DNA of 64,000 bases from Ceratothoa steindachneri (lineage: Eukaryota > Arthropoda > Malacostraca > Isopoda > Cymothoidae), in contig OZ018317.1 of the NCBI GenBank assembly GCA_963969495.1, forward strand, positions 31,627,003 through 31,691,002, given 5' to 3'. Under the pieces are notes generated by a model that had not been told where the DNA came from, did not search any database, and saw only the letters and a list, made by a program, of their open reading frames with translations. Made by a program: the position numbers and the translations under genes. Below are positions 30,290 to 42,559 of the stretch, one piece after another. Numbering within the stretch: the first letter of the stretch is position 1; each line of letters begins with the position of its first letter.

Positions 30290-30401
30290 GAGGGATTAGC
30301 ATTACTAGTGTAACTTTGGGAGGGATGATCCTTACTTAGTAAAATGGGAGGGATGATCTTTACTTGGTAAAATGAGGGGGATTCTCTTTACTTGATCTAA
30401 T
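30290..30401 (+). repeat. Tandem repeat of a 28-bp unit, four diverged copies
   Basis: Units of the form GGGAGGGATGATCNTTACTT, then a GTAAAAT-like end, start at 30318 and 30346 with exact 28-bp spacing. A diverged unit lies at each side (30290 and 30374). A similar single unit lies near 29940. Confidence 0.75.
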
Positions 30402-33400
30402 ATTTAATTAGTGTTCGAACTACCTACAAAAGTACTATTACATTTTAAATTCGACAGGTAAAATTTGCGAATAATTGAAACAAAACCACACTGCTGGTGA
30501 ACACTTCGATGACGCTCTTTTTGGAGGAGTTTGGTTTCTAATCCGACGAATTGAATCGTTCAGGGAAAAGCCCAAAGGGCATATCTTCGTACAGGAGCCA
30601 AAGGAATTCACTTCTTCCGCACCACAGCCCCTCACGTATTGAAACTATTGGTTCGATTATTTCAATTTTATTCTAACTACATTTAAATGCCGGTTGCCTC
30701 TACCCTCAAAATAAAAATTTTCGTAAATTTAAATTAATTTGAAATTTCTAAAGCAAAAATATCCCGTAATCTATTATGTAGGATAGAGATAGTTAGAAAA
30801 TAAATCATAATCAAATAATAACAATCAAATTTTTGTATAGTATCTTTGAGGGCAGCACAATGGGGAAACCAGGCGCAAAATTTCATGGAAATGGGGAATA
30901 ATTTACTGGAGTGAGAAGAGTGGGCGTAGTGTGGGCAGGCTTTACTCCAACACTGATCAGGTAACTGGGTCCGATCTCCAGTGGGACTTGAACCTCAGAC
31001 TGGACTCGAAACATCATGGCTACGGGGTCAAACGAAAAGGACAAAATAGGGACCTTTCCTCTCTCAAATGTTTAAAGGAACATGGAAGATGCAAGTCAAG
31101 GCCGCCAGGAAGAAGCATTAATTAGGTCGTCCGGAAATTAATGTCGTTTGGACTCTGGTGTATAAAAGTGCTTTTTAAAAGACTGTAAACTGTTCTAATA
31201 CTAAAACAAACTATTTAAAATAAATATTTGATAATATATAGAATAATTTCAAGCTATGAAATGTTATAATCACTTATCATTGATGGTAGAAATTGAGATT
31301 AATTCCTCCTCATGACAATGGACACCACGTAACACGTTTGTCCACAGAGACGATGAGTGACCTTAGTTGGAATTTTTTCACGATTATTTCGAAGTAGTTT
31401 ATAGCTTTAGAGGCAAATAGGTCTTCATGGTGTCGGGCTCGAATTTGGGTATGAATGATTTGAGTCACTTCATTCTCATTTGTTTCCACTTCAAAGAAGA
31501 TTGCCCAATTAATTTGGTCGAATATCTTTAAATTTTGAGTGTCGGGCTAAAATCTACTCTAAGGCGTCTTGTTTAGTGTTTGTAAGCTCAATTGTTTTGT
31601 AGTTCACGATACATGGCCTAAAAAGGTCGTACCCTTGACTATATAAAATAAAGGCAAATACTTTACTAAGAAGTTGAAAAGGGCAAAAAACTATACGAGT
31701 ATAAAACTAAATTTATTGACAATTAATGAATAATAAAAAAGTATGCGTTACCTAAATCATTTATTAAATGCAAAACTGAGACAAGAGACGAATTAGTCAA
31801 TGATTCACAAGAAATATTTATATCAATTGTACATATGAAAAAGATTTTGGTGTAAGTTGTAATTACAAGTACACGTATTCTTTTAATTTATTAACCTGCA
31901 ATAAATCCCCAACCCTTGCCAGATATAGTAAATGACGGAAAATTTTTGCAAATACGAAAAATAAGATTTAAAAAAATAGCATTTTGTATCTTTCATCGTT
32001 ATAAAACCCTAAGCTAAAATGACCTTTTCGCTCTCCGTGAGATTCCCCGACTCTCGCAGGGGATTTGGGGGAAATTGAAAAGATACTTTTTTCCTTTCAC
32101 CAAAGAATATTCCCCAAACGCTCCAAGGCTCTACATCTTATCTCTTCTTAAGTGTTTTCTTTTAGCCTGGTATCAATTTGATAACCCGACGCCACATCCC
32201 ATGCAGCATAATGTCATATCTACGTAAATATGGAGACAAGACCACATATTGTAAATGAAAACAAACGAGACACTTATCGCAAGGCTCCATTCTAAAGAAA
32301 ATTTATTAATTATGTACAGTTCGTTGTTTTTTGCCTAGAAAATCAAGTTTCAATTAATTACCACGATTTCAAGTGGATAACCTATGTAGCAGTTTGTTTA
32401 ATATTTATCTATATTACGCTGACTCAAAGGCCCTTTGAAGCTTGATAAATAGCATTCACTTCTCTCTCAGCGTCCTTCCTATTCCTAAATTAGTAAGTGA
32501 AATAATTCAAACTGAATCTTCAGATATGATTAATTCATCGGAAAACAACGTTGATTATTATAAATCAGATTTTGGTAGTTTAGGTGTTTTACAAACTTCT
32601 CTGGCCATACTTTCAAACAGCTTTACGATTCTGAATGTCAGGCTGATTGATTTGAAGTAACCTGGTGAGGTTAGATGACTCATTTAATACATCGAGGTAA
32701 ATTTAGCTATTTTATTCGATTCAGGCGAATAATCTTTACAGGTATTGAAGCATTAATTTGTATTGCTGTGTAAAGTTCGTTATTGCCTGAATAATATGAG
32801 AGCTTCAATCTCTCACAACAATTCCACCTTAGTTATCACAACGATAGCAGCTATTTATCTTCGCTATATTACAGGATTAAATTTAATAGTAAAACCTAAA
32901 ATCGAACAAAAATACTTCTCCAATTTCAATTGTGTGCCAATTAAGAGCAAATTGAAAAACGAACTTCGCTAAATTCCACTCCTTAAACAAATTTTACACT
33001 TGATTTAAAAATTATGCGGCAGCACAAATACAACTTTTATACTTAGTACACAAATGAAAAGTAAAAATAAATGCTTTTTAAATCGTATCAACATACGAAA
33101 GAGCTTACATGTATACCATACAACGGCCTCCAAACCTATAACCATTATTCTTGCATTTATGATGTAGGCTTATATGTACGAGTGTATATAGGATGGATGT
33201 TAGAGTGAATTAATATGTGAAAATTGTGTTCAACGGGCATGTGTATGTTTGAGCTTGTGAGATGGAGATATGCACAGTTCTTTTTAATATATTGTATGAA
33301 TTGATGTGTAGGCGAAAGTATGTTATTTCAGGTGGTAGGCAGGAAACAAAAATACAAGGTTTATATTACAAAATTTTGGGATGTATATGTAAGTAATTGG

Positions 33401-35319
33401 GTGTATGACACAATCGCTTACATAAATTTCATGACTTTCGTTACGAAGTTGTTAAAAGATCCAATTGGAGATCCCAACTTCGGCTTATTTGCCTTTATAA
33501 ATAACTAATTAAAAACCTTATTTTCCCATTAAAGTAGCGATCAAAATGAAACTCGAACTCAAAATTAGTCTTGAGTACTCTCAAAGGGAGAGTAAAAGAG
33601 TGGGAGAGAGGGTGGTAGCGTGAGAGAGAGAAAGAAAGGGAGGGAGAGAAAACGAGAGTGGCAGAGAAAATGAGAGAGAGAGAAAGATGAGAAAAAGAAA
33701 GGGAGGAGAAAGGGTGAAGGGGGGGAAAGACAGAGATAGAGAGAGATACATAGAGAAAGAAAGATATAATAGAGAAAACCTTTCTAAATCTTATACAATA
33801 TTTTGTAATTTGGGGAATTATGTAAAGATTTAAAGGTGTATAATATTTGCTTTACTTTTTGAGGTTTTTATTCCACACTTAGTTAAAAATAAATAAACCA
33901 CCATTTTTTTTTATCACCGTATATTTACATTTTAGTAATCACACTTTTAATATTGTATCATCATATTAATTTCATATTATGAGTTAAATGATAAATTATA
34001 TTCACATACATTCATTTTTGTCCGTAAGTGTTAAAAAAATAAGTATTTTATAATTATTAATATAAACTCAAACTTTGTAAATATTTTTCTAAGAAATCTT
34101 CTTTTGGGGGGAACTTTAATTATTATGTAACTTGTGGACCTGTGCTGTCAACATTGACCGAAATATTTAAGTTTTCAATTATTATTATTTCTTTAGTAAT
34201 ATTAAAAATTATAATTGGAAACTTCCGAACTTTACTCCTTAAAATTAATTTCAAATTTACCTGGAAATCGATTTTGTAAAAATAAAAAAAGTGATTGCCT
34301 ATTATTATGTTATATTAAAAAACTTATTGAAATCAATCTTTTAATCAGACTTTGCAATATAAACTCTTTTTAAATTAGATTGCAGTCCCATCGCCTCCTT
34401 CATAAATCTCGAATAAACGCGCAAAAGTACCATTTTTAATGTTAAGGAAGTCAAAGTCTTTTATTCAATATCGAAGTTATGGATGAGTTGATTAGATGCA
34501 AATTTCTTTGTAATGATGTTTGAAGCTAGTTTTGTCTGAAACTAGTCTCCGAATAACGATTTTTAGTAGCGTGCACGCGACTCATAAGTTCCTATGTCGG
34601 TTCGTAGGTCGTCGGTCGGATGGTAACATCTTACTTTTCAATGAGTTTTTGAAATTTTTGAAGGTCGTATGGATATAGGGTCATAAGGTCTGTTCACCTT
34701 GTTAATTGCAAAGGTGACCCGGTATTATTGATTTTGATAAGAGTTTTACAAATTCAATCATGTTAAAAATACTGCTGGATGAATGTTACTGATTATTAAA
34801 CGATTGGGAAATTATTGACTTCAATTTATGTGGAAAAATTTGCTTCTGTCCTGTCTACATTTGTTAAGGGTTGTCAAATTTCATCTGAAGCAATTCCCGA
34901 CAAAGTACACGCCTTTGGTAGCCCTAACCTCTCTCTTCTGTTGGGGAAAGTAAGGCTGAGTAAACTTAGATCCTAAATTAGATCTAACTGACAGCATTTT
35001 GCTTTAAAATCATGATCCTGAAAGATAAATGCAATCCAGAGAATGACTTCTTTACTGGATCAAGTGGACGCTTCAATTCCCAGCAGACATCAACGAACAA
35101 AAATATAATTTTGTGAAACTTCGAATGCATAATTTGAGTAGAGCCTCTAGATATTCAAAAACCATTCCAGTGCAATCGAGGAATGTTCTAAGAAAATTAA
35201 AAACGGAGATTGCTGAATGAAGGCCTGCAAAGTTTCGTGCTTATTTAAGAAAGTTTAACGCCATTTTTCACCTTGTGTTAGGTCTATCCAGCCATGGAAA
35301 CGATAGTGGCAGATTTAAA

Positions 35320-35321
<2 letters not shown>
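30402..35321. other. Unassigned AT-rich region
   Basis: About 4.9 kb without a recognisable gene. At 31126-31150 AGGTCGTCCGGAAATTAATG resembles a mariner terminal repeat, but I found no partner end or transposase. Open frames (for example 32442-32660, 32763-32972, 33320-33508) have no motifs that I know. Confidence 0.4.
33585..33770 (+). repeat. Purine-rich (GA)n-like tract
   Basis: Imperfect GA/GGGA repeats with few pyrimidines, at low-complexity level. Confidence 0.9.
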
Positions 35322-35537
<216 letters not shown>

Positions 35538-35654
35538 TTACATCGAGCTTACATCGAGATTGCATCGAAAGTCTGGTAGCAACAGATCTACTGATTCTCA
35601 CTAGGCTACCAGAAGGATTATGGATTAAAAAGCGAGGCAGGAAAAATTTGCTAA

Positions 35655-36045
35655 AGTAGATTGCAACTTTATTAATTACTATTTTTCATCACCCTTTTTT
35701 AATCTACTGTAAAACAAGTCTGGGTTAGGATTTGTCATCATCCATTTATCAAGTTTGTCTTTAAATGAAACTATACCAGCTGCGTTAACCATAGCATCCG
35801 GCAGATTATTCTAGATTCTTATTCTTCTGTTGAAGAAGAAGAATTTCGTTTCGTCTGCCCGAAAGTGACTTCCCTCAAGCTTAAGGTTGTAAACCACGCT
35901 TTGATTCATTTGATATAAATATTAAAAATTTTGATTTGTTTACATTCTCAAAACCATGAACGATTTTAAATAACTCTATCATGTCCCCGCGTTTGCGTCT
36001 CTGTCTAAGAGAGAATAGATTTAGAGCTTTAAGACTGTCTTGGGT
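35655..36045 (-). pseudogene. CR1-like LINE, RT C-terminal fragment
   Basis: On the minus strand the fragment reads LKALNLFSLRQRRKRGDMIELFKIV, then GFENVNKSKFL. Across a frameshift it continues HFRADETKFFFFNRRIRIWN, LPDAMVNAAGIVSFKDKLD and WMMTNPDL. These are the end blocks of CR1-like reverse transcriptases (LxxLxLFSLxxRRxRGDxIExFKIxxG, later FxxRxxxxWNxLPxxxVxAxxxxxFKxxLD). Upstream is replaced by other sequence. Confidence 0.8.
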
Positions 36046-36159
36046 TTTTTTAAAAAAACCTGAGTTTTATTGGGCTTTTTGAAAATTTGGATTTTTTTGC
36101 GAACCCTGTCTCCATGCCACGCTCATATGAAGATCCTCTTCCAATATTTTAATATCAAT

Positions 36160-38010
36160 AAACTACATTGCAATCAAATAATAAAAATTGCTTAAATTAT
36201 TCTTTGTTTGCAAACAAATATGAAGACAATTTATGTTCATGGCCAGTGTTATTTTCCAACTCCTATTGCAAAACAATAGAAAATATCCATTATTAGTTTT
36301 AACTCTCCTCTTGTGCTTGTATGATGAAATATTTACTAAAAATAGGCAAATTTCTTTGTTTTTCATCCAATTTAGGACTTAAAACAAAAAACAGAGTTAA
36401 ATTTATACAATTTTAATGAAACTTTCACAAGAAATATATAAAATAAGTAGAAAAAGTTAGAAGTAAACAGTTTTCCTCGATTTCCATTTGAAGGTCTATC
36501 AAATGCTCATCCTGGACACTTTGCCCTCCAAAAGAGAACTCAGACCTTTCTGGTAATGTCCTTCTTGTGGTAATATGCTATGGTATCCCTCTACTATCAG
36601 AAAGACAGAGATCGCATGGAAACTTAGTAAAACCTCCCAGGAAACCCCTAAAAAATGCTAGCATTTTGAACTCTTCAATCACTTGCCAAGCATAATTCTT
36701 ATATTTCAAAACTTATATCTAGTATGAGATTGAAACTATTGTATCCTTCTTAAGATATAATGAATGAGCCATGGAAAGGGATGGATGCTGATTCCAATTA
36801 TGGAGAATTACAACTTTAATGCTTCTTGAGGAGCTGTCAATGAAGAGCCTTCACTCAGTGTCTAGATTAAATTTAATTCCAATTGCATCAAATAGATCAG
36901 ATACATCATTGAATTAGCATAACGCAGCTTGATAAGTAAAGAATCTTGAGAAATGTTTATAACGTTTCCTTTGCCTTGTCACTGGCACAATTTCATCCAT
37001 CAAATCCCACTCTTTGAACTTTGAAATCCAAAGCAAAACATTTTACTTTGACAACCAAGATCTTTGACAAGGTCAATGAGGTCTCTTTGGTTGGGATAGT
37101 ATGGATTCCTCTCAACAGTCATATCTGTGACACTATAGTCTACAATTTCACTGATCTTTTCAGGTTATGAATGGTTGCTTTCTTCTGAGGGTCGCTTATT
37201 CATTCCTGGATGGTTAGGCAGAGGAAGATTAGCACTTTATGGTACTTGTGCAATAGAAGATGGAAGATTGAGATAGGAAACAGCAAGTGCAGTTTTGCCA
37301 TTTCAAAGTTTCGAAGGGTCCACCATGCAGAGGTAGTAGTTGCTTGAGTGGTCAGTGGGGTTCACGCTAAATCCTGGGAATGGCAAACTTCATGGCTCTT
37401 CATTCCCCTCTATACCACCCTGTAAAGGTAAGAAAATTATACTTTATTGCTCTTTATGTTTACAAACAACCATAATAGCTTAGATACTTGTGACATTTAA
37501 TATTTTACTCTTTACAACAAACAATTCTCACCTTCCAAACTTTTCTTGATGTTCACAGGTACAATGAGGTACTCAAGGTTTGTATTTGGTCCGAAACTGG
37601 CATGCCAAAGTATGGCTTTGTACTCTTCACACATTCTCATAGATGCTGTCACACCGAACCGTTTTGTTCTTGTTTTAATAAAACTGTCCATAGATATAAT
37701 AGAATGCAGCTGGAGAATGATTGCAGCCTCTTGATGGCATTTCTCTTCTATTGTAGCTAGAGCTGAAATTATAGCTGATCTGCGAATCTCTGTATAAATA
37801 TTTCTGAAGTAATATCCAGAAGGTTTTCTAAGTTTCCACCAAGGGTGTGTTCTGGCAAGTTCTGGAAAATTCTTGAAACTTCATAAATTTGTACGAAGTT
37901 CTAGAAATTTCTCATTAAATCTAGAAGGGTTTGGAAGGTTTCTTTAAGACAAAAATAATTCTACAACATTCAAATGTGTTTTTTTTAAATGAAGTTCATA
38001 ATATTTCTAC
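36160..38010 (-). pseudogene. Arthropod-wide dispersed gene family (NPYxxNQxDLxDLxRDL type), copy 1
   Basis: I know this protein type from many arthropod genomes, where it occurs in high copy and has no assigned function. It is probably mobile-element-linked. Minus-strand order: ATIEEKCHQEAAIILQLHS and FGPNTNLEYLIVPVNIKKS in exon 1. A 112-bp GT-AG intron follows (37531 down to 37420). After it come FPGFSVNPTDHSSNYYLCMV, then VERNPYYPNQRDLIDLVKDL near 37110, IDSSSRSIKVVILHN-like text, and a FTKFPCDLCLSDSR block near 36590. There are many stops and frameshifts. Compared with copy 2 (59940-62100) an internal part of several hundred bp is deleted near 36480. Homology to copy 2 begins at least 150 bp upstream of the coding text. 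Confidence 0.8.
37420..37531 (-). other. Spliceosomal intron in copy 1
   Basis: The donor is GAAG/GTGAGAATTG and the acceptor CTTACCTTTACAG/GG on the minus strand, 112 bp, with a T-rich 3' end. The same intron of the same length is at 60363-60474 in copy 2, at the same place in the reading frame. Confidence 0.75.
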
Positions 38011-40020
38011 CACGCTTTGAAAAAAAATAAAGTTTTTATACATTCTAAAATTTTGTCCCCAAATTAATAATACCATAGCATTATTTTCCATATGGAAAGA
38101 TTTAGGAATTCATCGCCCTATCTACAAAAACAAAATTTGCAAGTCAAAATAATTTTTTTTTCATTTCCTCTAGTTAAGAACAACTGAGAAATAGCCCTTT
38201 TAACCCAGGAACATTAAAAAGTAAAATTTTGTTGCATATTGCCATCAACAGAGTTTCCGAAGAAACGGTCACGTCATACAAATTTTTCAAGTAAGAATTC
38301 CACAAGTCCCATCTGCATCATCGCATCATCTTGATATTTTACTTTATGATCTTTCAATGCAATTATATAGCCTGCGTGTGAGAACTAGTTTGCAGATCCA
38401 CAAAATTGAGGGAATGGTTCACTGTCCTGTGCTTGAAACCAAGTACTTGTATATTACTATTGATCCCGGTTTCACGCCAGCTTCGAGACTAACGATAAAA
38501 GCTAGATACTTCTTTAACTATCATTTACATTCTTCTGCATTTATTTAGTATAACTAACCTGAAAATACCTTAAAATATTTGAGCAAGTTTAAGAATATTC
38601 GTATTTAACAAATATAAGGATTGATAATTCACGAAGAAAAACATAAACTTTAATATTTGATGGGTTAATATTTAGAAACCCATAATCGCTTAGAAACAAA
38701 TTTAGCCAGTCTTATTGTGTCAAGCACATTTTTGCGAATCTGTCTATATAGAATTTATTGAGCGGTCGATGTTACTCTTAATATAATAACAATATATGAA
38801 TTTCAATATTTTTCTCTTTCTTAATTGCGGAAACGTGACAGTGAAGAAGTATTTTTTAAATACTTGCGTTATGACTTGTAGTGGATGTGAATTATATTTC
38901 TTCCACCTCGAAAAAGAGGATATCTATCCAGATCTGTTCTTAATTTTTGGTAGTAGTAAGGTCAAATGCGGCAAAATCGGGGCTTTTTGTGCTTTCGAGT
39001 TGTTTATACTACGAATTAATAAAAAAAATAGGGGTTGTAACTGCCACACAAAAGGGGATGTCTAGGGATTCCTCATTGTTAGGTAGGTACAATAGATTTG
39101 TAAAATTTCCAAAACTGGTAATTTGAAAATTAAAGGTTAGGTTATTTTTTCTTGAACGATTTTTTTGTGCTTTGTTAAAATCTGTTCTTCATTTCTGGCG
39201 GTCGTTAGGCAAAATACGGCAAAATCGAGGTTTACTCCGGTTTCGACTGAATCGCATTTCACCTTCTGACCACCAAAAAAGAAGAGGCGATTAGAACAAA
39301 ACACAAATGCTACAGGAAGAAATAATAAAATGCAAAACAAAAAAAAGGCTGCGGTGAAGTAAATAATAACCATTTGATGAAATAAGTTTTTAGAGATATG
39401 AGACAAGTTTGTATGGCTATGTAGCAGCCCCATTTTACCCATAAGTAAGTAGGTTCCACAATAAGAAATAACCTCATATTTTTGGAGCGTTAAATATGGG
39501 CACTCTATACATTTATGTTAGTGATCTACGAGTTTCCCATAAATTGTATCTATAAGAGGTATAGAAAACGATTTTATGGGGTGACTACAATTTATATATC
39601 AGCAAATGGAAGTGATGCATGGAAGTTTAGGAATTGATAAGTGAAAAAAAGATATTGCGGTAAGGCATGTAATTTATTGATAATTCTCCAGAGATGGACC
39701 TAAACATACTAAATTTTAAACTTAAACTTAGACTGAAAATTTGTTTTATGTAAATAAAACGTGACATGCAACGAATGAGCAAAGGCGGATCATGAAGAGA
39801 AAAATGTAGTGTTTATGTATACTTTGTTTATTTGGTAGTATCCATCGGTAATAGAAGTCAATCACTAGGTTTATTTAATTTAAGTTAGATAAAAAATAGA
39901 TTAAAGAACACAAACAATCCACCTAAGCAAAGTTGAAAACACACAATTGACTTAAAAGTTCACAGAACTATAAAAACAACCTAACCTACCAAATGCACTT
40001 ATTGATTACTTTTAATGGGG
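38011..40020. other. Unassigned AT-rich region with a diverged direct repeat
   Basis: The segments near 38931-39010 and 39180-39258 share TCTGTTCTT, a TTTNTGG core and CGGCAAAATCG in the same order, which suggests an old duplication about 249 bp apart. There is no coding call. The 101-codon minus-strand frame at 39137-39442 runs over these repeats. Confidence 0.45.
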
Positions 40021-40039
40021 AGTGATAATCTTTACTAGA

Positions 40040-40220
40040 TATTGTGTGAAAAGCTCTATCTCGTTCACTCTCACTTTTCCTCTGAAAAATGTTTTCACTC
40101 TCACTCTATCTAAATCTCAATCTATCTCACTTTCACTCTCTCCCCAACTTTCACTCTCTCAATCGCTCCTTCTTACATTATCATTCTATCAAAAGCTTTA
40201 TCTCTCAATCTCTTTACATT
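40040..40220 (+). repeat. Pyrimidine-rich low-complexity tract
   Basis: Imperfect CTCTC/CACTCTC/CTATCT repeats close to the end of the minus-strand Tc1 relic. Confidence 0.85.
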
Positions 40221-40339
40221 CATGGCCAAATGTTTTAAGACTACTATATTCTCCATATAAGAAAATTGTTATAGCTAATCAAATTTTTAATTTTGTTTAG
40301 TATGTTTGTATCATAATTTGAAGGTGAAATATACAAAAT

Positions 40340-41235
40340 GTTAGAGCACCAAACCATTTTATTAAAGAATACAATCAATTCATGCGTGCAGCCAATATTT
40401 ACAATGACTTTCCTTGTTTTTCAGGACAGCTTAAATTCGTTTTGGTATGCTGGAGACTTAATTTGTGATGATGTCTTGACTGATATTGCTCCATTTTTGT
40501 TCAATATGCACCTGCAAATCCTCACAATTAGATGGTTTTTGTTTATCAACCGTCAGCTTGATTATTGCCCACAAATTCTCCATCGGGTTGAAATCTAGCG
40601 AATTCCCAAGGCAAAGTATCCAAAACTTCGATGTTATTTTCAGCCAAGAACTTTGTTACTGCTTTTGCTGTGACAAAATGCGCCATCATGTTGAAAAATA
40701 CAGTTATCATCCCCAAATTGGTCCTGAATAGTTGATAAAATGTGCTGATGAAGTACGTTTTGGTACCATTTTAAGTTTATGGCAGTGTTCTAGGGCGAAA
40801 TAGTTAGTGTTACAGTTCCTAGAGATGAGAATTAGCCCCAGACATGGATAGCATCCAGATGCTTTACCGTGAGCATGGCACATTGCTCGTAAAACCGCTT
40901 CCTTATGTCCTCCTAACGAGGGATCTTCCAAAGCTACAAACGTTCTATATATTTCCTGCAAATTGGAGCCTATACGTAACTTTCTTCTTGGTGAGCGTAG
41001 GCTTCTTAACAGCCCTTCTAGACTTGATACCTTTGTCAAAAAGTCTCTACTTGACTGTGCACGCTGAAACGTTCACACCTGCTTCTTTATAATCATGAGC
41101 AAGCTTTGCATTGGGGCCAACATGATCCTTGAGCTGGCATCTTATCAGGAGGCGATATTGACCGTCATATGAAGCCCTTGGACATCCATAAGACTTCTTC
41201 ACAGCAGTGTAGCTAGTCTTTTTTAAATCATTAAT
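40340..41235 (-). pseudogene. Tc1-like transposase relic
   Basis: The minus strand reads YGCPRASYDGQYRLLIRCQL (helix-turn-helix part, the GRP-like box altered), then GVNVSACTV and RLFDKGIKSRRAVKKPTLT, a standard Tc1 DNA-binding block. Then the frames break. Near 40600 the text returns with LDFNPMENLWAIIKLTV, the block with the last catalytic residue (usual SPDLNPIENLW), where the Glu is kept. It ends with SNISQDII, VSSIPKRI and AVLKNKESHCKYW. The first two catalytic Asp blocks are not readable. Terminal repeats were not identified. Confidence 0.78.
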
Positions 41236-42555
41236 GTATGGGAGTAAAGGAGAGACCTTTTTATAAGTAAACGGGATGATGAAATTTATTAGTAAGCAAG
41301 GCTAAGGCGGCGATACTGTAGAATTTAATCTGACTCCAAATGTCCGTTTTGTTATCCACTTGTCGGCTGGGTTACGGTAACCGGATAGACTACTTGGCGG
41401 AAGGAGGGAATCGGAAGAAAAATGGTGGTTTTGTAGGCTTTTAATCTTAGATTAGGGCTACCTCAGTTCTGGCAAATGAAATCGCCGAGTTTCGGATTCG
41501 TTTTTGTGCTCACGTCCTTATGACTGGTTATCAGTGTTAATAAACTCAGTGTTTCTTGTATCTCTCCTTCTCTGTCATACTGTGGTATTGTGGGCAAACG
41601 GACCGTGGATTGAGATACTGTCTGACTCTTGGCGGTTGACTTAATTACGATACTAATAATACTAAATCTCGTTGTATGTTTTGCAAGCCTATTTATTCTA
41701 ACTAAATTTAAGGGCGTGGCTCCACTTTTCTAATCCAAGCGCGAGGCGGAGTTATCTGATCAGAGGGTATGTACGTGTGTTCACCGTTCCATCTTGCTTG
41801 GCGGAGCTTATTCAATTCCAAGGGCGTGTGCATGTTCAGTGTAGGCACGTGTGCATTAAGAGAGTATATGAACTTGGAAACCTGACCGGGCTTTATCAAG
41901 CCGACATCCGTAGCAAGATTGATTGCGTCTTTCACAGGTTAATGTCAAGGCTGGTGGTTCGGATTCCTATATATGCACAGCTGCTTCCACTGTCTTTGTT
42001 ATTTCAGCATCCAAACCGTGGGCTTGCGCCTTTTTTCTAATGTGTGTATGTTTGTATATTCGCGTGGGAACACAAAGATTTGATTTTCATTATTCCAAAA
42101 TATTCTGCTTTGCATTGATACATATGTAGATTATTAAATCGCGATTTAACATTATTTATAAGTATTTGCTTTGTTTAACATTAATTAATTGTTACACGAT
42201 GGTATATAATTTCAATATTCAATTTGTATGCCCATTTTAAAGATTTCATATGACAACGGGGGGCTAATTTTAGGTTCCTTGTTGGCTCAACTTCACCTTC
42301 CAATTGGGCACCACAAATGCTCCTAAAGATGGTACTTCTTGATGCTATATCCTTAGCAAGTATCTTCTTGCATTTTAGGACACTTTAGTGCAGAGTAACA
42401 ATGGTTGCACACTTTTCTTTGGAAAGTACCATTTCTGGAATTGAAAAATATTCAAACATTTATTTTTACCAAGAAATATTAAGTAATAGATTATAATCAA
42501 ACAACATCATTCAGTTAACCAATATTTGTCATCATTTTATCCTTCTTATCGAATA
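41236..42555. other. Unassigned region
   Basis: 41300-42050 is less AT-rich. It holds overlapping open frames on both strands (41708-41935 minus, 41777-42040 plus) without recognisable motifs. I see no repeat structure. Confidence 0.35.
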
Positions 42556-42559
42556 GGCA

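Noticed and set aside
31126..31150. A further mariner element
   Set aside because: Only one end-like sequence was found, with no partner repeat and no transposase text.
26552..35321. Small open frames of 60-100 codons as host genes
   Set aside because: No start context, splice pattern or motif supports them, and their number is what AT-rich random sequence gives.
37418..37560. GT-AG intron on the plus strand of copy 1 (GTAAGA...TTCACAG)
   Set aside because: It fits GT-AG by chance of complementarity. The protein text is on the minus strand, and the 112-bp minus-strand intron is conserved in copy 2.
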